This document shows, piece after piece, positions 8,815 through 17,207 of a stretch of 64,000 bases of DNA; positions within the stretch are counted from its first letter, which is position 1; each line of letters begins with the position of its first letter. Location of the stretch: NCBI GenBank assembly GCA_900659855.1, contig CAACVI010000052.1:1-64000 (forward strand). Direction: 5' to 3'. The notes below the pieces were generated by a model, which did no database searches, was not told the DNA's origin, and saw nothing but the letters and a program-made list of their open reading frames with translations. The translations under genes and the position numbers were made by a program. Origin of the DNA: Candidatus Desulfarcum epimagneticum (GTDB taxonomy: Bacteria > Desulfobacterota > Desulfobacteria > Desulfobacterales > CR-1).

Positions 8815-9615
8815 ATGGAATGGAGCCGACAGGAAAGGCGTGATCTGACGATCGCCCGAAATCTCCTTGAAAGTGGCGGTTTCGCGGGGACCATGGGGAA
8901 CTGGTTCGCCGGCGTCATGGATAAAATTTCAGATCGCTTTCCCCAAAAGTGGCGGGAAATGATTTTGTTTTCCGCTGTTCTGGCCATCGAAAAATCATGG
9001 GAGTTCACGGTGGGCATGATGTCCGGCTCCCATGAGCCTTCCGAGTCCGAGCTGACGCATAAAATCCGCGCCACCATCTCCGGGGCCGCGGGAGGGGTGG
9101 CCATTCCCACTCTTCTCGCGGAAATTCCCGTGACCACCGTCATCATGCTCAGATCCGTGGCCGACATCGCCCGGGAAGAGGGGGAAGACTTCCGGGACAT
9201 CAACTCCGGAATCGCCTGTCTGGAAGTTTTTGCCCTGGGGGGAGAGAAGACCGGGGAGGATGCGGCTGAAACCGGGTATTACAGGACCCGGGACTTTTTG
9301 CAAAGACCTGTGGCGGAGTCGTCGGCTTACATCGCCCAGAAGGGGGCCATCGGGGTGGGGGCGCCGTTTCTGGCCCAGCTGGCGGCGAAAATCGCGGCGC
9401 GTTACCAGACCGCCATTTCGGCCCGCCTGGCGGCCGCGGTGGTTCCGGCGGCGGGCGCCATCTGCGGCGCGGCGGTTAATATTGTGTTCATCGATTATTT
9501 TCAGAAGAAAGCCCGGGGTCATTTTATCATGAGGCGACTGGAAAGAAAGCGCGGCCTTGAGCCGGTCAGACAGGCGTACCAGGAAATCGGGCCGCCGGAT
9601 ACGGAAGCCCCATGA
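8815..9615 (+). CDS. EcsC-family protein
   Basis: 266 aa. I use the ATG at 8815 preceded by AAGGA; the frame is open further upstream but only as overlap with the channel gene. The sequence shows the EcsC pattern: an N-terminal charged region, then ATISGAAGGVAIPTLLAEIP, Ala/Gly-rich hydrophobic helices and a C-terminal VNIVFIDYFQKKARGHF. EcsC proteins are membrane-associated and of unknown biochemistry; in Bacillus the gene lies beside an ABC exporter. The gene follows the channel gene by 31 bp and its stop overlaps the next start (ATGA), so the two are translationally coupled. The function in this operon is unknown. Confidence 0.8.
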   Translation: MEWSRQERRDLTIARNLLESGGFAGTMGNWFAGVMDKISDRFPQKWREMILFSAVLAIEKSWEFTVGMMSGSHEPSESELTHKIRATISGAAGGVAIPTLLAEIPVTTVIMLRSVADIAREEGEDFRDINSGIACLEVFALGGEKTGEDAAETGYYRTRDFLQRPVAESSAYIAQKGAIGVGAPFLAQLAAKIAARYQTAISARLAAAVVPAAGAICGAAVNIVFIDYFQKKARGHFIMRRLERKRGLEPVRQAYQEIGPPDTEAP

Positions 9616-10148
9616 CGCCTCTGGACGTTTCAGATGAAAAGGAACGGCGAAAGGAGCTGGATGATATCCTGAGGCGCCATGTCTGGGCGTCCATGGGCGC
9701 GGGCGTGATTCCCGCGCCGCTTGCGGACATCGCGGCCCTGGCCGCGATTCAGCTTGCCATGATCAAACGGATCGCGGGGTTGTATGAAGCGGATTATTTT
9801 AAAGAATCCGTGGAGAAAATCGCCTCGTCGCTTTTGGGGTACGCGCTTTTCGGAAGCATGGCCCCGGCGGCTTTGAGCGCTCTCAAGGCCATCCCCCTGG
9901 TGGGCCAGGCCATTGGGGCCATGGCCGCCCCGGCCTTCTGCGGCGGCTCCACTTACGCGACCGGTAAGGCCCTGATCATGCATTTTGAAAGCGGCGGGAC
10001 CCTTTTTTCCTTTGACCCTGAGAAAGTGAAGGGGCATTACAAAAAAATGTTTGAGGAAGGCAAACGGTTTGCCAGGGATCTTCAGCATGAGAAGGGAACG
10101 CCGGATACAGATATAATAGAGACGAAAGAGGAATTGAGCAAAAAATGA
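9612..10148 (+). CDS. DUF697-family protein (second copy)
   Basis: 178 aa. It is a paralogue of the protein at 2277: the ordered motifs GAGVIPAPLADIAALAAIQ, a central hydrophobic Ala/Gly region and HFESGGTLFSFDPEKVKGHY match segment by segment. It lacks the long Lys/Glu leader of the first copy. The start overlaps the EcsC stop by 4 bp and its end overlaps the LptE-like start by 4 bp. Two different DUF697 copies bracketing one operon suggest hetero-oligomers or roles on different partners (inference). Confidence 0.8.
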   Translation: MTPLDVSDEKERRKELDDILRRHVWASMGAGVIPAPLADIAALAAIQLAMIKRIAGLYEADYFKESVEKIASSLLGYALFGSMAPAALSALKAIPLVGQAIGAMAAPAFCGGSTYATGKALIMHFESGGTLFSFDPEKVKGHYKKMFEEGKRFARDLQHEKGTPDTDIIETKEELSKK

Positions 10149-10681
10149 AAAAAGAAAACGTCCTGTGGATATGGATACTGCCGGCGGTTTTTCTCGTCTT
10201 TTCATCATGCGGATACCGGTTTTCCGGATCCCGGGACATGGCTTTTGCGAAAAATCCGATCATCATTGAGGTGTTTGAGAACCGGACCATGGAAAACGGG
10301 GCCGGTTTTCTGGCGGCCAACCGTTTCATTGAGGTGTTTTCCCGGCGCGGCGCGGCCGCGGGAGGCGAAAAAGACGCCGGAGCGGCGGATGTGCTGTCCG
10401 GGGTGGTGGAGTCCATGTCCATTTCCACGATTTCGGAAAAAAGCCGCCATCAGCCGTCTGAAAGACGGCTCACCCTTGTTCTTTCACTCACATGGGTGGG
10501 AAAAGACGGAAAAATCCTGTGGCGGGGGAAAAAGATATCCGGGGACCGGGATTACCGGGTGGGCGCCGGGAAGCTGGAAACCGAGCAAAACCGGCGTCGG
10601 GCCGTTTCCGACCTGGCCGGTATCCTCGGGGAAAGGGCGTTTTATATGATGGCCCGGGAGAGCGGGCGGCGCGCCCCCTAA
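10145..10681 (+). CDS. lptE: LptE-like outer-membrane lipoprotein
   Basis: 178 aa. A lipoprotein signal ends FSSCGYRFSG; Cys-Gly-Tyr-Arg-Phe after the lipobox is the hallmark of LptE/RlpB, which plugs the LptD barrel during lipopolysaccharide export. The family mid-region is recognisable (PIIIEVFENRTMENGAGFLA, then ILWRGKKISGDRDYRVG). The start overlaps the DUF697 stop by 4 bp. Finding lptE next to rpsT is common in deltaproteobacteria, so this gene may belong to the ancestral chromosome with the unusual operon placed upstream of it. It overlaps the convergent rpsT end by 4 bp. Confidence 0.75.
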   Translation: MKKENVLWIWILPAVFLVFSSCGYRFSGSRDMAFAKNPIIIEVFENRTMENGAGFLAANRFIEVFSRRGAAAGGEKDAGAADVLSGVVESMSISTISEKSRHQPSERRLTLVLSLTWVGKDGKILWRGKKISGDRDYRVGAGKLETEQNRRRAVSDLAGILGERAFYMMARESGRRAP

Positions 10682-10947
10682 GCGTCGGCTTTTTTATTCA
10701 CCAGGACGGCCAGTCTGGATATTTTTCTGGACGCGGTCCGGGGATGAAACGCCCCTTTTTTCGCGGCCTTGTGGATGGCGGATTTCGCCAGATCCAGCTT
10801 TTTCGCAAGCGTTTCAGCGGGCTCGGATTCCATGGACAGCCGCAGGTCTTTGATGATGTGTTTGATCCGGGATTTTCCGGCTTTGTTTCTCAGTCTTTTT
10901 TTCTCATTCTGACGCGCGCGCTTTAGCGCGGATTTGTGATTGGCCAA
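10678..10947 (-). CDS. rpsT: 30S ribosomal protein S20, TTG start
   Basis: 89 aa, a normal S20 length. I start at the TTG at 10947: AAGGAG lies 9 bp upstream and the product then begins (M)ANHKSALKRARQNEKK, the canonical S20 N-terminus. The ATG at 10977 would add ten residues encoded inside a dispersed repeat and is unlikely. S20 binds 16S rRNA early in small-subunit assembly and is often autoregulated and started from a non-ATG codon in other bacteria. It is convergent with the LptE-like gene, overlapping by 4 bp. Confidence 0.95.
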   Translation of the reverse strand: MANHKSALKRARQNEKKRLRNKAGKSRIKHIIKDLRLSMESEPAETLAKKLDLAKSAIHKAAKKGAFHPRTASRKISRLAVLVNKKADA

Positions 10948-10967
10948 TGTCTTCGACTCCTTCAAGT

Positions 10968-11121
10968 TTGACGACATCGTAAAAAATCCGATCTACTGCG
11001 TTGCGGCGTTTTTTTGTTCGTTCGGCATACTATATGTATGGCCTCTCTCTCAAAAAACCACCACGCCTTGTATATCGAATTTTTACGATGCCGTCTGATC
11101 CATTTTTTACGAGTTTATCAA
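10968..11121. repeat. Palindromic MITE-like element, diverged copy
   Basis: It begins TTGACGACATCGTAAAAAAT and ends TTTTTACGAGTTTATCAA, the two imperfect inverted termini of the family. The central palindrome is degraded (cggcatactatatgtatggcc). It sits between rpsT and polA and fills most of that 271 bp gap. Confidence 0.8.
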
Positions 11122-11218
11122 GTTTAAATCATTAAAATCTCAATCCCGTAAAATACAAGAAAACACAGCTCCCTGTCAAGGGATAATTTTTTCTTTTTTT
11201 TCCGTCGGGGCCTCGCCC

Positions 11219-13903
11219 TCAATGGGCCTCGGACCAGTTTTTTCCGGAGCGGACATTCACCTCCAGGGGAACTTTCAAATCCCAGATGCTTTCCATGACG
11301 TCCGTCGCCAGTTTTTTCACCTCTTCCTCCTCCTCCAGGGGGCTTTCAAACAAAAGCTCGTCATGGACCGAAAGCAGCATGGCGGTTTTCAGGCCCCTTT
11401 GGGTCAGCTCCCGGTCCATGCGGATCATGGCGAGCTTGATGAGGTCCGCCGCCGTTCCCTGGATGGGGGTGTTCATGGCGGCCCGCTCGGCGAATTTTCG
11501 CATGCGGGCGTTGGGGCTGTCAATATCGGGAAGAAACCGGGCCCGGTTCATCAGGGTGAAGGTTTTTTTGGATTTTCGGGCCTCGGCGATGATCCGGTCG
11601 AAGTAGCGTTTGACACCCCGGCGCCGGTCAAAATAGCCCTGAATGTAGGCATCGGCCGTTTTCACCGGGATTCCCAGCTGCCGGGACAGCCCGAAGGCGC
11701 TGATTCCGTAAACGATTCCGAAGTTGATGGCCTTGGCCCGGCGCCGGATTTCGCCGCTGTCCACAGACGGGGGGGCCTTCAGGATTTCCCGGGCCGTCTG
11801 GGCGTGGATGTCCTCGCCGTTTAAAAAACTCTCCACCAGGGATTCATCTTCAGAACAGTGGGCCAGGATCCGAAGCTCAATCTGGGAATAATCGGCGGAT
11901 ATGAAGGTCATGCCGCGGTCCGGGATAAAGGCGGCGCGGATTTCCCGGCCCTCCTCGGTTCTGGCCGGAATGTTCTGGAGGTTGGGGTCCGAGCTGCTCA
12001 AACGTCCGGTGACGGTGACGGTCTGGTTGAAGGACGTGTGAATCCGTCCGGTTTCGGGATGAATGAGGCCGATGAGCGAGTCCGCGTAAGTGGATTTGAG
12101 TTTGGACAGGGCCCGGTGTCTGAGCGCCAGGCCGGGAAGCTCGTGATAGAGGGAAAGCTCGGCCAGCACATTGGCGTCCGTGGAATAGGCGGTTTTCTTC
12201 CGGGTTTTTTTCAGGACCGGAAGCTCCAGCTTTTCAAACAGAATATGGCCCAGCTGCTGGGAGGATTTGACGTTGAACTCTTCCCCGGCCAGCCCGTGTA
12301 TCTTTTCCTCCAGCGTCTCAAGGCGTTTTTGAAAGGAGGCGGACATGGCTTTGAGGCTTTTTTCGTCCACGCGGATTCCGGTCATCTCCATTTTTTTCAG
12401 CGTGGGGACCAGGGGCATCTCCACGTCTTCCATGAGCGCGTCCAGGCCGTTTTCCGAAAGCTTCGGCGTCAGCGTCCAGAAGGCGGACAGGGTGATGTCC
12501 GCGTCCTCGCAGGCGTATGGGACGGCCGTTTCCAGCTCCACTTCGGAAAAACAGCTTTTGCCCTTTTGGCCTTTTTTCTTGCCGATGGCCTCGTTATAGG
12601 TGATGGTTTTGTGATCCAGAAACTCAAGCGCGATGGCGTCCAGGCTGTGGGATCGTCTGGACGGGTTGAGAAGGTAGGAGGCCAGCATGGTGTCGAAAAA
12701 GACCCCGGCCGGCTCCACGCCCCGCCGGGCCAGAACCATCCAGTCGTACTTGATGTTCTGGCCGATTTTTTTGATCCCGGGGTCTTCCAGAACCGGTTTG
12801 AGCGTTTTTAACACATCCTCAAGGGAAAGCTGGGCCGGCGCCCCCTCGTAATCATGGCCGCACGGGATATAGAAGGCCTCGTCGGGCTCCATGGCAAAGG
12901 AAAACCCCACGATTTCGGCCCGCATGGGGTCTTTGGAGGTGGTCTCCGTGTCCATGGCGAACAGGTCGCAGGCGCTTAAACGCCCGGTCAGACGGGCCAG
13001 GGACTCCGGGTCCATGACGCTTTTGTATGTTTTGCCGGACAGGTCCGATTTTTGGGGAAACTCGTTTTGAAGCCGACGGAACTCCAGGCGTCTGAACAGA
13101 TCCCCCAGGGCCGACTTGTCGGGCCCGGAGAGCCGGAACGCCCCCGGGTCAAAGTCCATGTCCATATGGGTGTCGATTTCGGCCAGACGCCGGCTCAAAA
13201 AAACCTGGTCTTTGAATTTGACCAGGTTTTCATGCCTTTTTTTCTGGGTGACCTCATGGATTCGGTCGTACAGCCCCTCCAGGCTGCCGAAGGTCCGGAT
13301 CAGGGAGGAGGCGGTTTTGGGGCCGATGCCCGGCGCCCCGGGAATATTGTCCGCCGAATCCCCGGCGAGCCCCATGATGTCGATGACCTGCCCCGGGTCC
13401 GCCCCGAGGATTTTTCTCACCTCATCCACATCAATGGTTTTTTCCTTCATGGGGTCCCAGATTTCCACGGACTCGTTGACGAGCTGCATGAAATCCTTGT
13501 CCCCGGTGGCGATGATCACCGAAAATCCCGCCTTTTGGGCCAGCCGGGCGTAGGTCCCGATGAGATCGTCGGCCTCGAATCCCTGTTTCTCGATGGCCGG
13601 GATGCGAAAGCCCCGGGTCACCTCTTTGACATAGGGAATCTGGAGCGCCAGGTCTTCGGGCATGGCGCTTCGGTTGGCCTTGTAGTCCGGGTAGATGTCA
13701 TGGCGGAAGGTGGGGCCTTTGGCGTCGAAAAAAACGCCCATGTATTCGGGGGCCCGGTCCTCGATGAGTTTCATGAGCATCCGGGTGAAACCGAAAACGG
13801 CGTTGGTGGGAAGGCCGGAGGAATTGGAAAGAGCCCGCACGGCGTGGTAGGCCCGGTGGATATAGGCGCTTCCGTCGATCAGGTAAATGGTTTTTTCGGC
13901 CAT
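11219..13903 (-). CDS. polA: DNA polymerase I
   Basis: 894 aa, full length. The N-terminal 5'-3' exonuclease (LIDGSAYIHRAYHA, GLAGDSADNIPGAPGIGPKT) covers about residues 1-290. The 3'-5' proofreading domain has an intact DTE (FAMDTETTSKDP, about 318-325). The polymerase domain carries motif A SADYSQIELRIL, the O-helix RRRAKAINFGIVYG and motif C SVHDELLFE. It fills gaps in repair and removes Okazaki primers. The start overlaps the stop of the small upstream ORF (TGATG), so the pair is coupled. Confidence 0.97.
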   Translation of the reverse strand: MAEKTIYLIDGSAYIHRAYHAVRALSNSSGLPTNAVFGFTRMLMKLIEDRAPEYMGVFFDAKGPTFRHDIYPDYKANRSAMPEDLALQIPYVKEVTRGFRIPAIEKQGFEADDLIGTYARLAQKAGFSVIIATGDKDFMQLVNESVEIWDPMKEKTIDVDEVRKILGADPGQVIDIMGLAGDSADNIPGAPGIGPKTASSLIRTFGSLEGLYDRIHEVTQKKRHENLVKFKDQVFLSRRLAEIDTHMDMDFDPGAFRLSGPDKSALGDLFRRLEFRRLQNEFPQKSDLSGKTYKSVMDPESLARLTGRLSACDLFAMDTETTSKDPMRAEIVGFSFAMEPDEAFYIPCGHDYEGAPAQLSLEDVLKTLKPVLEDPGIKKIGQNIKYDWMVLARRGVEPAGVFFDTMLASYLLNPSRRSHSLDAIALEFLDHKTITYNEAIGKKKGQKGKSCFSEVELETAVPYACEDADITLSAFWTLTPKLSENGLDALMEDVEMPLVPTLKKMEMTGIRVDEKSLKAMSASFQKRLETLEEKIHGLAGEEFNVKSSQQLGHILFEKLELPVLKKTRKKTAYSTDANVLAELSLYHELPGLALRHRALSKLKSTYADSLIGLIHPETGRIHTSFNQTVTVTGRLSSSDPNLQNIPARTEEGREIRAAFIPDRGMTFISADYSQIELRILAHCSEDESLVESFLNGEDIHAQTAREILKAPPSVDSGEIRRRAKAINFGIVYGISAFGLSRQLGIPVKTADAYIQGYFDRRRGVKRYFDRIIAEARKSKKTFTLMNRARFLPDIDSPNARMRKFAERAAMNTPIQGTAADLIKLAMIRMDRELTQRGLKTAMLLSVHDELLFESPLEEEEEVKKLATDVMESIWDLKVPLEVNVRSGKNWSEAH

Positions 13904-14088
13904 CAGCCCGCGCCGTCCGCGCCGTCGTCGCTCCGGTCCCGGGCCGCGTCCTCAACCGTGTCTTTCACGGCGTTGTACACATTTTTAAACGCTTCGGGGA
14001 AACCCGCCGGGGAGATTCGCCCGGTTTCGATGAATTTCACCGCGATCTCCTTGGCTGTTCTTAAAACCTGCTCATCCACGGACGCCAT
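13903..14088 (-). CDS. Small conserved protein coupled to polA
   Basis: 61 aa, beginning MASVDEQVLRTAKEIAVKFI and ending in an Asp/Ala/Gly-rich tail. I recognise the pattern (KEIxVKFIExGRxSPxxFxExFKxVYxAVxxxV) as a small protein seen in deltaproteobacterial genomes, without a known function. It is predicted soluble and helical. Its TGA overlaps the polA start, so the two are likely co-expressed. Confidence 0.65.
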   Translation of the reverse strand: MASVDEQVLRTAKEIAVKFIETGRISPAGFPEAFKNVYNAVKDTVEDAARDRSDDGADGAG

Positions 14089-14109
14089 TGATTATGCCTT
14101 TTTTTGAAG

Positions 14110-14153
14110 TGTTTTTACGATGCCGTCTGACCCATTCTTTACGCGTTTATCAA
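14110..14153. repeat. Partial MITE-like element (one end)
   Basis: Only a TTTTTACGATGCCGTC-type end and TTTACGCGTTTATCAA are present, without the central palindrome. It lies between the MaoC-like gene and the small ORF upstream of polA. Confidence 0.7.
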
Positions 14154-14176
14154 TTTAGACAACATCCTTTTCCCGG

Positions 14177-15091
14177 TCAAGCAAAATCCGAGACCGCCGC
14201 GTATCCGCCGCTCACCGCCCTTTGGCCTTTTTCGTTGAGGATTTCAAAATGGACGCCTTTTGCCGCGCCTTTTGGGGAAGACTCCCCGGTTTTTTGAACC
14301 GCGATGGCCGATCCCGGCTCCACCATGGCCGTGAAGCGGCCGAACAGCTCCCTCAAGGCCCGGGGATCGCCATTCGCCTCGCGGTTGACGATTTCCCGGA
14401 CCCCCAGGGCCAGAAGGGCGGTTCCCTGGAGGATGACGCCCGGAAGGCCCACGCCCCTGGCGAATTTCGGGGAGGTGTGGATGGGAAACGAAATTCCCGA
14501 GCACCCGTCATAGAGGTGGGGCGCCCAGGTCGGGATGGGAATGTCGGCGCGCCAGGGGGTTTTTCCCGGCGCCGGGTCGGGGCTGAAAGAGGCTTGGAAA
14601 AAATCGGGAAGCGCCCCTTCGCCTTTTCCCGGGCCGTCGCATTCCACACCCCGCAGAACGCCGCCGATATGCTCGGTGAACACCGGGCGTTTTTCGGCGT
14701 CCGCCGCGTCCAGCCGAACCACGGCCCGGGCGCCGGAGCGTCCGGGAAGAATGGCGGCGATTTTCCCGGAAATGGACAGCTCGTCGCCGGGCCGGATCAG
14801 GCGGTGAAAAAGGATATGCTCCTCGTGGTGAACCAGAAACGCCAGGGCCTCGCGGGGGAAGCGGGCGCTTTTGACGCGCCCGGCCAGGCTCCCCGCCACC
14901 GGCCATGTGGCGGCGGCCGCGAACATGGGATGCGCCACGATCCCGTCCTGTTTTTCGTCATCGAAATAAAACGGGTTGTCGTCAAAAACGGCGGCGGCGT
15001 AGTTCATGGTTTCCCGCCACCCGGTTTTCATAAAAAAAGGCTCAAGAACGGCGCCGGCAAGATGGGGGTCAAGTTTCATGGCTTTGTCCAT
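14177..15091 (-). CDS. MaoC/hot-dog-fold dehydratase-like protein
   Basis: 304 aa when started at the ATG at 15091, which has AGGGG about 10 bases upstream; the frame is open 40 codons further but without support. It shows a double hot-dog layout: an N-terminal FAS1-type dehydratase half (about 1-150, with DELSISGKIAAILPGRSG) and a C-terminal MaoC half containing HTSPKFARGVGLPGVILQGT. Such proteins hydrate or dehydrate acyl-thioesters (beta-hydroxyacyl-CoA/enoyl-CoA). The substrate is unknown and no fatty-acid operon surrounds it. Confidence 0.7.
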   Translation of the reverse strand: MDKAMKLDPHLAGAVLEPFFMKTGWRETMNYAAAVFDDNPFYFDDEKQDGIVAHPMFAAAATWPVAGSLAGRVKSARFPREALAFLVHHEEHILFHRLIRPGDELSISGKIAAILPGRSGARAVVRLDAADAEKRPVFTEHIGGVLRGVECDGPGKGEGALPDFFQASFSPDPAPGKTPWRADIPIPTWAPHLYDGCSGISFPIHTSPKFARGVGLPGVILQGTALLALGVREIVNREANGDPRALRELFGRFTAMVEPGSAIAVQKTGESSPKGAAKGVHFEILNEKGQRAVSGGYAAVSDFA

Positions 15092-15209
15092 AGCACAAAA
15101 AGCCCCTGGGGTCAAAAAGGACGGTTGACCCGGCTTGGGGTTGTGTTGTATGTATGGGCATCTGTTCACCACCTTCCTGATTCTTATCCCAACGCGAGGG
15201 AGAGATAAC

Positions 15210-16364
15210 ATGACCAGAGCGTTTCATGGCGCCCCATTTGACGAAGCCACTTTGCTCAAACTCGATATTTTTCGAGGCTATATCAGAAGTTGGCTCCCGG
15301 TGTTTCTTTCAAAGCGAAGTTATCCAAATGTCAATATTTTTGATTTTTTTGCCGGTCCGGGCCGGGATATTAATGGCCAAAGCGGATATCCCCTGGTCAT
15401 CATTGACGAAGTAAGCCGGTATTTTCTTGATGAATCTTTTCAAAAAGCGCCGCAGGCATCTGTCACGTTATATTTTAATGACAGCGAATCGGAAAATATA
15501 CAACAGCTTAAAAACAATGTGGAAGATATTCTCAAAGATCGGGACCCGGGATACAATATCCGCTTTGAAAATGATGACTTTGAAACAGCCTTTTTCAAAG
15601 AACTCCCTTTTCTCAAGCGTTCGGACACAGCCAATCTCGTTATCCTGGATCAATTCGGTCTTAAGCAGATCAATGACAGGATATTTGACAAGCTGATTTC
15701 ATGTTCCGCCACAGATATCCTGTTCTTTATTTCCTCCAGTTATATCAAACGTTTTATCACGGAAGGATCCATCCGGAAGTATTTCCCTTTTTCGGAGGAT
15801 GAAATCAAAGAGATAAGCCCAAAAGACATACATCGATACATCTGCCGTGAATTTTATCGCAAGCGGATACCGAAGTCATTGGATTATTTCCTGTCTCCCT
15901 TTTCCATTCAAAAAGACCATTCGGCCAATATATACGGGTTGATTTTTGGAAGCGGCAAATTGCTGGGACTTCAAAAATTTCTTGAGGTATGCTGGAACAA
16001 AGATCAGGTGACCGGCGAGGCGAATTACAACATCGATAATGATTCAATCAGAACCGGCCAGCTTTCATTGTTTCCGGAAGACAATGTCATCAAAAAACAG
16101 GATCGATTTGAAAAGGATATGGTTCGGTATATCAAAGAAAAAAAGCCGACCAATAAAGACTTATACCGGTTTTGTCTTGAAAACGGGTTTCTTCCCCGAC
16201 ACGTGACAGAAATTTTGCGGGAACTTCAACAATCCAGTCACTTGGAAGTGAAAGACCCCGTGTCCAATGATGACGTCCGAAAGGGGGCGTTTTATATCAG
16301 TTGGGAAAATTATAAAAAACCCTATCCCCGCGCCCGGTTTTCATGGATGGAGGCTGACAAATGA
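15210..16364 (+). CDS. tcmP: Three-Cys-motif partner protein
   Basis: 384 aa from the ATG at 15210, behind GAGGGAGAG. It matches TcmP: FRGYIRSWLPVF, then NVNIFDFFAGPGRD, a methyltransferase-like glycine loop, and later ANLVILDQFGLKQ. The family is named for constant pairing with a three-cysteine-motif protein, and exactly such a gene follows, overlapping by 4 bp (ATGA). Biochemistry is unknown; an N-terminal Rossmann methyltransferase-like fold is suggested by the motif. The gene is clearly richer in A and T than the flanking genes, which supports acquisition by transfer. Confidence 0.85.
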   Translation: MTRAFHGAPFDEATLLKLDIFRGYIRSWLPVFLSKRSYPNVNIFDFFAGPGRDINGQSGYPLVIIDEVSRYFLDESFQKAPQASVTLYFNDSESENIQQLKNNVEDILKDRDPGYNIRFENDDFETAFFKELPFLKRSDTANLVILDQFGLKQINDRIFDKLISCSATDILFFISSSYIKRFITEGSIRKYFPFSEDEIKEISPKDIHRYICREFYRKRIPKSLDYFLSPFSIQKDHSANIYGLIFGSGKLLGLQKFLEVCWNKDQVTGEANYNIDNDSIRTGQLSLFPEDNVIKKQDRFEKDMVRYIKEKKPTNKDLYRFCLENGFLPRHVTEILRELQQSSHLEVKDPVSNDDVRKGAFYISWENYKKPYPRARFSWMEADK

Positions 16365-17077
16365 GCCGCAGCAAAATCGAGTGGACCCAGTCCACATGGA
16401 ACCCCGTGACAGGATGCGAAAAAATAAGCGAAGGCTGTCGCAACTGTTACGCCGAGCGTATGGCAAAACGGCTTCAGGCCATGGGACAGGAGAAATATCT
16501 AAACGGATTCCGTGTGACCTGCCATCCCCATGTTTTGGAAACCCCCCTTGGATGGAAAAAGCCGCGAACGGTTTTTGTTAATTCCATGAGCGATCTTTTT
16601 CACCAGGATGTCCCCGATGACTTCATTTTTGATATTTTTGATGTGATGAAAAGGGCCCATTGGCACAATTTCCAGGCGTTGACCAAGCGTTCCGAGCGCA
16701 TGGCCGAGTTAAGCGAACGCCTTGAAATTCCCCCCAATGTCTGGATGGGCGTCACTGTGGAGTCTGAAAGCTGCAAAAGCAGAATTGAGGACCTTAAAAG
16801 AGTCCCGGCGTCAGTCCGTTTTTTATCCATGGAGCCCCTTCTCGGCGGATTCCAAAAATTAAATCTCGACCATATTGACTGGATCATAGTCGGCGGCGAG
16901 TCAGGCCCCGGCTGCCGTCCCATGCGGGAAGAATGGGCGCTTAATATCAGGGAACAGTGCCGGGAAAACGGCGTGAGATTTTTTTTCAAACAATGGGGAG
17001 GGACCAACAAGAAAAAGGCGGGGCGGATTTTGGAAGGGCGGACGTGGGATTCGATGCCTGTTCCGGTTTTTGCATAG
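16361..17077 (+). CDS. Three-Cys-motif protein, phage Gp37/Gp68-like (DUF5131)
   Basis: 238 aa, full family length. The N-terminus has IEWTQSTWNPVTGC followed by EGCRNCYAERMA, giving the C-x6-C-x2-C triad typical of this radical-SAM-like family. FVNSMSDLFH, FLSMEPLLG and IIVGGESGPGCRPM are family signatures. These proteins occur in phages and genomic islands, often with TcmP; their reaction is unknown. The start overlaps the tcmP stop, so the two act as a pair. No integrase is visible nearby. Confidence 0.9.
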   Translation: MSRSKIEWTQSTWNPVTGCEKISEGCRNCYAERMAKRLQAMGQEKYLNGFRVTCHPHVLETPLGWKKPRTVFVNSMSDLFHQDVPDDFIFDIFDVMKRAHWHNFQALTKRSERMAELSERLEIPPNVWMGVTVESESCKSRIEDLKRVPASVRFLSMEPLLGGFQKLNLDHIDWIIVGGESGPGCRPMREEWALNIREQCRENGVRFFFKQWGGTNKKKAGRILEGRTWDSMPVPVFA

Positions 17078-17207
17078 TCGTTCATTATCCATGGAGAAAA
17101 AAAATATCTCATAACCGAGTGTTGAGCCTCATAGGCAAGAGTGGGCTTTGGATATATCGGTTTAGGATTTTCTCGATTCCCGAATGCCTTTAAAGGATAT
17201 AAAATCA

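Noticed and set aside
11858-14107. Long plus-strand frames (317 and 351 codons) opposite polA
   Set aside because: They are antisense shadows of a high-GC gene, with Gly/His-rich translations and no motifs.
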